Of a stretch of 64,000 nt of DNA, positions 59,150 through 64,000 are shown one piece after another. Made by a program: the position numbers and the translations under genes. The stretch comes from Unio delphinus (lineage: Eukaryota; Mollusca; Bivalvia; Unionida; Unionidae). The notes under the pieces were generated by a model. It was given only the letters and a program-made list of their open reading frames with translations. It did no database searches and was not told the origin of the DNA. The stretch is taken from positions 15,825,501 through 15,889,500 of the forward strand of contig JAQISU010000155.1 of NCBI GenBank assembly GCA_029339505.1. The letters are read 5' to 3'. How positions within the stretch are numbered: the first letter of the stretch is position 1; each line of letters starts with the position of its first letter.

Positions 59150-60617
59150 TGCAACTTTAATTTGGTGTAGGAATACATTGCTGCTAATACTAATGAGTGA
59201 TCTCTCCGTCAGATGCCATTTCTGTACATTTAAAGGGTAAAAATAATTTTTTTTTAAAAAAAAATTAAAAATTAATTTTAAAAAAAAATTAATTTAATTT
59301 TTTAATTTTTTTTTAAAATTTCCAATTTCTACAGTGAATATACACCAGGTGTCAAATTTTCAGCTGTCTATCATTAATAATAAAATTTTTATAGCATATT
59401 AAAGTTTCATCAATACTGCCTGTACAGGACATAGACCACAATTAATTTTACTATATGTTCTCTGCATATATTTCTCAGTACTGACCTTTCCACAGTGTGA
59501 CAATCAATACAAATCATATGTTAATCTAAAATACCTCCAAAGATGACTTCACGGTGAAAATCTTGTCAGGGGTTGATCGGCATTTTTTTGAGCTGCAGCA
59601 CTGTAAACATAGCAGCATGTAAACAGAACACATATTTCACTTCCGGATCATCACCAAGGCCTTATTACTCCATTTGCACTGTCGCCAAATTACACACTGA
59701 CAACCACTCTCTCTGCTCATATTCTCAAGAATAAACAATTACCTTTAAATCCCTACCAAATATGGATCAATATAACTCTTCTATCACCACCAAAATGAGA
59801 GAGGAAAAAAGGTTCTAAAAATAGACTGGAACTACATTCGTGGGTACTGAACTGGAAGTATTAATAATGGTGCGATTCCTAACAGGGTTAGACAATTTCA
59901 CCTCAATGGACAAAACTTCCATCCATGATCAAATCAATATGTCTGAAATACTTCTGCAAAGTTAGAAGGAATTTCATCAATGAATAGAATAGTTACAGGC
60001 TTTTAGCTGACACCACTGTAACACAAAAACCAGCCCATTCCAAATGGCCGCATGGCAAAAATGCTCAAAACTTAAAGTTTAATTGTGAGTTTATTAATCA
60101 AGATAATCACTTCAAATAAACTGTAATTAGTTTTTAGTTCTAGCAACAATCTGGAAATTACTAGAAATTAAGCTTCACTGTGAAACTTTCTTAGAAAATG
60201 AAATTTTAAAAAATGATACATATTTTTATAAAAAAATTTAAATTTAATTTAAATTTTAATAAAAACTTGAAGCTAAAAGTTGACAAAGTTTGTTCTATGT
60301 CAAAGTCTCTCCATTCCTTTATTATAAACATCAAGGGTTTTCCTTATCAGTTGTGATGCAATAAAACCAGGGTCTGTCAATCAAATGTAACACCCTGAAA
60401 TCTGAAATCATCAAAACAAAGGTAGCTAGGGGTACTTAACACCTATATGACAATATATACAGTCATGAAGGGGAGGAACCCTTATGGTAGGCTTCCAATC
60501 AGATTGAAGAGTTGGTGCAGGAATCTAAAACCTAGCAAGCTTGCCTTTTCCTAGTTATAAAACTGATGGAAAGAGGATAATTCTTGTCATTTACATGCAG
60601 TTATTGTAACGGAAACC

Positions 60618-62612
60618 ATGAAGGGGTACAAGAAGAGGCAGAAAATTTATTTTAAACCTGGAAATATTCCACATAACAAAGGAGTCAGATATCTGACGGA
60701 TGATACTCTACCAATTTCCAGTGCTGCATCAGTCCCAGTGACCAGAAGAATGGAAGCAGACGAGTTCTCACTGATAGCAGTGACAAAGCCGACAAATGGG
60801 TCTCTTTCATCTGCTCAGGTTCCAGACTCTAATACCAAACCGGGGTCTGCAAAAACTCTACAACCATTATCCAAATCAAAACTGGACCTGAAAAAGATAG
60901 AATTAAATGAGCAAGATGGAACACGAATCATATGCATGAAAAAAAATGTTGAAATGTGGAATGATATCATTCATCGCCATGGTCATCAATTCGACATGTG
61001 TGACAGGCCAGAGTTCCAAACTGCTGATGAAATAAAATGGGGACTTGCTTGGAAGCAGACTATGATGTGTAAAAACTGCAGTTTTAAGTCACCAGAGTAC
61101 AAGTTATATGAGGAGATAAAAACAGATAAACCTGGGCCAAATCCTGCTGCTGTTAATCTGATGTTTCAAGCTGGACTACAAGATACCCCTATGGGCAACA
61201 CCAGAGCTAGATACTTGCTTGCAGCCACTGACATTCCACCACCTAGCAGATCAACTATGCAAAGAGCATTCAACATTGTAGGCAAAGCAACCGTTGAGCT
61301 CAATGAAATTGATATGACAAACAAACTTAAACTAGTCCGACAGGTTAATGTCATGCGTGGTGTTCAGCATCCTGAACAAATAAATGTTGCTTTTGATGCC
61401 AGATATAATGCCTTTAGCTTTGGACATGAAAAGAAACCTGGCCAAAGTTCATCACAAGCTGTTGGAATTGCCTGTGAAACTGTAACAGAGAAACAGTACA
61501 TAGTGGGTTGTACAGTAGAAAACAAGCTCTGCTGGACTGGAGCATGGCTGAAGGGGAAAGGTTTTGATGTGAAATGTCCAGGAGGCCATGTTGACTGCAC
61601 ATCAAATCTGTCACCAGTTGCACCACATTCTGAGTATGAGATGGCAAAAGAAATTGGAAACAAATTTGTGCTGCAAGAGATTCTCATTAAACATGTAACT
61701 ACAGATGGAGATGCACAGGGTGCTGCTGGCTTCCAAGCTGCTTACAGCATTCTGCATCCAATGTGGAAAGTAGAAAGACTGTCAGACCCCATCCATCTGG
61801 GTCGTTCACAGTTCAAACGGTGCAACTCTGCAGTATTTAGTGCCGAAATGTTTCCAGGAATAACAACAAGAGAAGGAAAAAGACTCAAACAGAAAATTAT
61901 CAGTCAAGACATCAAAGCTCGGTGCAGTTTGATCTTCAAACAACTGATGGAGGATAACAGAGGTGATGTTATAAAAGTTAAAGGTCAACTTCCACAAGTA
62001 CTGGACGCCACTCTGCGCTGTTATTCAGGGGACTGCTCAAAATGCCGGCGTTATTCCAAGGTTTGTGGGGGAGGAAGTACTAACAACTGGTGGATGCGAT
62101 CAGCATACCTAGGCCCTCATAAAGTGACTCATCTTAACATGACAGAAAATGATAAGACAATCCTGTTAGAAGTTCTCAAAATGAAACTCTCCTGTGATGC
62201 TGTACAAAGACTGCGACTGAATACAAACACACAGAAATGTGAGGCTATGAACAGATCAATCAGTGTTTCCTTACCCAAAAATGTGAACTATTCCAGAAAC
62301 TTTGAGGCAAGAGTGCATTCAACAATACACAGACTCAATAATAGCTTGGGATCATCACTGAAAGCCAAGGTGACACACTTGAAAGGTCAACTGTCATCAA
62401 GGACTTTGCGATCACTGGATACAATGGATAAACGATGCACTTACCATCAGTTGTATCAAAAGAGTCCACAAACTAGGCGACGTCTCCTAGCAAGACGAGG
62501 AAAAATGATCCAGGCTCATCTGAGGTACAGGACTCAGCAAGGCAGTAGAAAGTCTGACTACTGCAAAGGACTTCTGGACAAAAAGGATGATCACTCCTAT
62601 GCACAGGTTTAG
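60618..62612 (+). CDS. Mutator-like transposase, unit 11 (intact)
   Basis: A complete 664-codon frame with the consensus sequence plus K49E. As in unit 6, its partner endonuclease is broken. Confidence 0.88.
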   Translation: MKGYKKRQKIYFKPGNIPHNKGVRYLTDDTLPISSAASVPVTRRMEADEFSLIAVTKPTNGSLSSAQVPDSNTKPGSAKTLQPLSKSKLDLKKIELNEQDGTRIICMKKNVEMWNDIIHRHGHQFDMCDRPEFQTADEIKWGLAWKQTMMCKNCSFKSPEYKLYEEIKTDKPGPNPAAVNLMFQAGLQDTPMGNTRARYLLAATDIPPPSRSTMQRAFNIVGKATVELNEIDMTNKLKLVRQVNVMRGVQHPEQINVAFDARYNAFSFGHEKKPGQSSSQAVGIACETVTEKQYIVGCTVENKLCWTGAWLKGKGFDVKCPGGHVDCTSNLSPVAPHSEYEMAKEIGNKFVLQEILIKHVTTDGDAQGAAGFQAAYSILHPMWKVERLSDPIHLGRSQFKRCNSAVFSAEMFPGITTREGKRLKQKIISQDIKARCSLIFKQLMEDNRGDVIKVKGQLPQVLDATLRCYSGDCSKCRRYSKVCGGGSTNNWWMRSAYLGPHKVTHLNMTENDKTILLEVLKMKLSCDAVQRLRLNTNTQKCEAMNRSISVSLPKNVNYSRNFEARVHSTIHRLNNSLGSSLKAKVTHLKGQLSSRTLRSLDTMDKRCTYHQLYQKSPQTRRRLLARRGKMIQAHLRYRTQQGSRKSDYCKGLLDKKDDHSYAQV

Positions 62613-62707
62613 CCAAGGGACACTGCAGAGAGAAAAGATTGATTTAATTCCATGTGCAACATGAATGTTGTTAAAAGACACAAAAAAGAACACATGGTAC
62701 AGAAGGG

Positions 62708-62810
62708 AAAATTGTAGTGGGGAAATCCGTAGGTAACACAACGCATGTTATGTGCAGTTGTGTTACTTACTACCACCTGATGAGACCTATGGAGGGGTCG
62801 AAACAGTTTT
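62708..62810 (+). ncRNA. Hammerhead ribozyme, unit 11
   Basis: Stem III 5' strand reads AAAATTGT instead of AAAACTGT, which turns a C-G pair into U-G and keeps the helix. The rest matches unit 1; predicted cleavage after 62,716. Confidence 0.92.
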
Positions 62811-63204
62811 TCTGACTATGAAGACACAAATAAAGAAATTAAAAAGCAAAATAAATAAATAAATAAGTAAATCAATCAATCAATCAATAAATAAATAAAT
62901 CTGTAACAAAATTCTAACATAAAATATAAATAATAAAGAATGAATGAATGAATGAATTAATGAATGCATGAAGGAAGGAAGGAAGGAAGGAAGAAAGAAA
63001 GGAAGAAAAGAATGAATGAATGAATGAATCTAACACAGCACTTTTATACCAGCATGAATGACATACTAAAATAAAGACTACTCTCTCTTTTCTCCTCCTT
63101 ACTCACTACATCCATCCATCCATCCATCTTTCAATGCCAGGCATAATTCAACATGGATGTGGGTGGGTGTACAGGATATATAATGATACCTGTATTATTC
63201 ATTG

Positions 63205-63582
63205 TTATGATTTCAACTTCATCATGCAGTCTGGAAAGTCACCATGGCCAATGCAATGCCCATAACCTTTGCAGCACTGCCTATTATTATTGATGGAATG
63301 CGGTTCTAGATTTAGATGATCCGCATTCACACACAAACTATTATGGCATATATGGGATGCATCAAGCACCTTTGGAATAGTCAGACTTCTTAACTTGACC
63401 ATTAATGCCAGTCTGTGGACCTGCTTTTTCTTCCATGTGTTTGTCTCAGGGTCCCTTTATGATAATAGGCCATATAATCCATTAGAAGTTACATTTCCAG
63501 TCCATATTCGACAATCACTATTATGTGCTAGGACAGAATTTAAAGAAATTTTGGCTGACAAGTTTTGAAAAAAAGCCTCCAT
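63205..63582 (-). pseudogene. His-Cys box endonuclease, unit 11 (nonsense)
   Basis: It shares with unit 6 the Y42 stop (63,457-63,459 on the plus strand) and L78I, and adds H54Q in the HVHR motif. An inactive copy. Confidence 0.9.
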
Positions 63583-64000
63583 TGCAACTTTAATTTGGTG
63601 TAGGAATACATTGCTGCTAATACTAATGAGTGATCTCTCCGTCAGATGCCATTTCTGTACATTTAAAGGGTAAAAATAACTTTTTAAAAAAAAAAAATTA
63701 AAAATTAATTTAAAAAAAAAATTAATTTAATTTTTTATTTTTTTTAAAAAATTTCCAATTTCTACAGTGAATATACACCAGGTGTCAAAATTTCAGCTGT
63801 CTATCATTAATAATAAAATTTTTATAGCATATTAAAGTTTCAGCAATACTGCCTGTACAGGACATAGACCACAATTAATTTTACTATATGTTCTCTGCAT
63901 ATATTTCTCAGTACTGACCTTTCCACAGTGTGACAATCAATACAAATCATATGTTAATCTAAAATACCTCCAAAGATGACTTCACGGTGAAAATCTTGTC
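63583..64000. other. Spacer and start of unit 12, cut by the window end
   Basis: The spacer contains the AT block with the run-length variant of unit 6, the CCTGTACAGG palindrome at 63,852-63,861 and the first 141 bp of the next unit, so the array continues to the right. Confidence 0.9.

Larger units (their letters stand above)
14380..64000 (+). repeat. Head-to-tail array of a 4.43-kb element, eleven units plus part of a twelfth
   Basis: Homology between units starts abruptly at GGACATAGACC (14,380), preceded by 74 bp of unrelated sequence. Using that word as origin, units begin at 14,380 (U1), 19,714 (U2), 24,141 (U3), about 28,490 (U4, with its first 165 bp or so deleted), 32,834 (U5), 37,268 (U6), 41,700 (U7), 46,131 (U8), 50,562 (U9), 54,994 (U10), 59,427 (U11) and 63,860 (U12, partial). 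U1 carries a 0.9-kb insertion; other units are 4,427-4,434 bp. Copies differ by scattered point changes, small indels and A/T-run lengths. Each contains, in order: spacer, Mutator-like transposase (+), hammerhead ribozyme (+), simple repeats, His-Cys endonuclease (-). No terminal inverted repeat is visible at the unit boundary. The array leaves the window on the right. Confidence 0.97.

Overview
The window is nuclear DNA of an animal. It is AT-rich, has no operons, and is packed with eukaryotic transposable elements: an RNase H-bearing non-LTR retrotransposon, a CMC/Chapaev-like DNA transposon, short TIR elements, and a Mutator-like transposase. The CMC-type transposase and the retrotransposon resemble families common in arthropods and other invertebrates, so an invertebrate is my best guess; the sequence does not fix the phylum. 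No host gene can be supported.

Left part (1-14,379), a graveyard of nested elements. A fragment of a dispersed repeat (1-222, minus) is followed by a 69-bp tandem repeat and about 1.8 kb without a recognisable gene. From 2,287 to about 11,139 (minus) lies one degenerate non-LTR element of the I/Nimb type: gag-like ORF1 with three CCHC knuckles, AP endonuclease, RT, RNase H, hairpin-rich 3' UTR and poly(A). Its RT gene is split by a 2,496-bp CACTG-ended DNA transposon (5,413-7,908) with a TTA target duplication. Two almost identical 648-bp TIR elements (11,140-11,787 and 13,658-14,305) then flank a segment holding remnants that look like a diverged relative of the array genes: the N-terminus of a Mutator-like transposase and a His-Cys endonuclease fragment.

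Right part (14,380 to the end), the main object: a head-to-tail array of a 4.43-kb unit, eleven copies plus the start of a twelfth, running off the window. Each unit carries (i) on the plus strand a 664-codon gene for a Mutator-like DDE transposase, intact in six of eleven copies; (ii) 104 nt after its stop codon, the cleavage site of a complete type III hammerhead ribozyme in the same orientation, present in all eleven copies; (iii) simple repeats with AATAAA signals; (iv) on the minus strand, convergent, a 125-codon gene for an I-PpoI-like His-Cys box homing-type endonuclease, intact or nearly so in nine of eleven; and (v) a 1.3-1.5-kb non-coding spacer with AT-rich palindromes. Copies differ by scattered substitutions. 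Variants shared by units 5 and 10 and by 6 and 11, and a nonsense codon shared by 7 and 8, show multi-unit duplication or conversion.

How it may work (inference): transcripts reading along the array would be cut once per unit by the ribozyme into about 4.4-kb RNAs, each ending just after the transposase ORF and before the poly(A) signals. The transposase and the endonuclease are two independent DNA-cutting activities that could explain mobility and array growth. I do not recall a described element combining a Mutator-like transposase, a His-Cys endonuclease and a hammerhead ribozyme in a tandem megasatellite; this is the strongest candidate for an undescribed system here.
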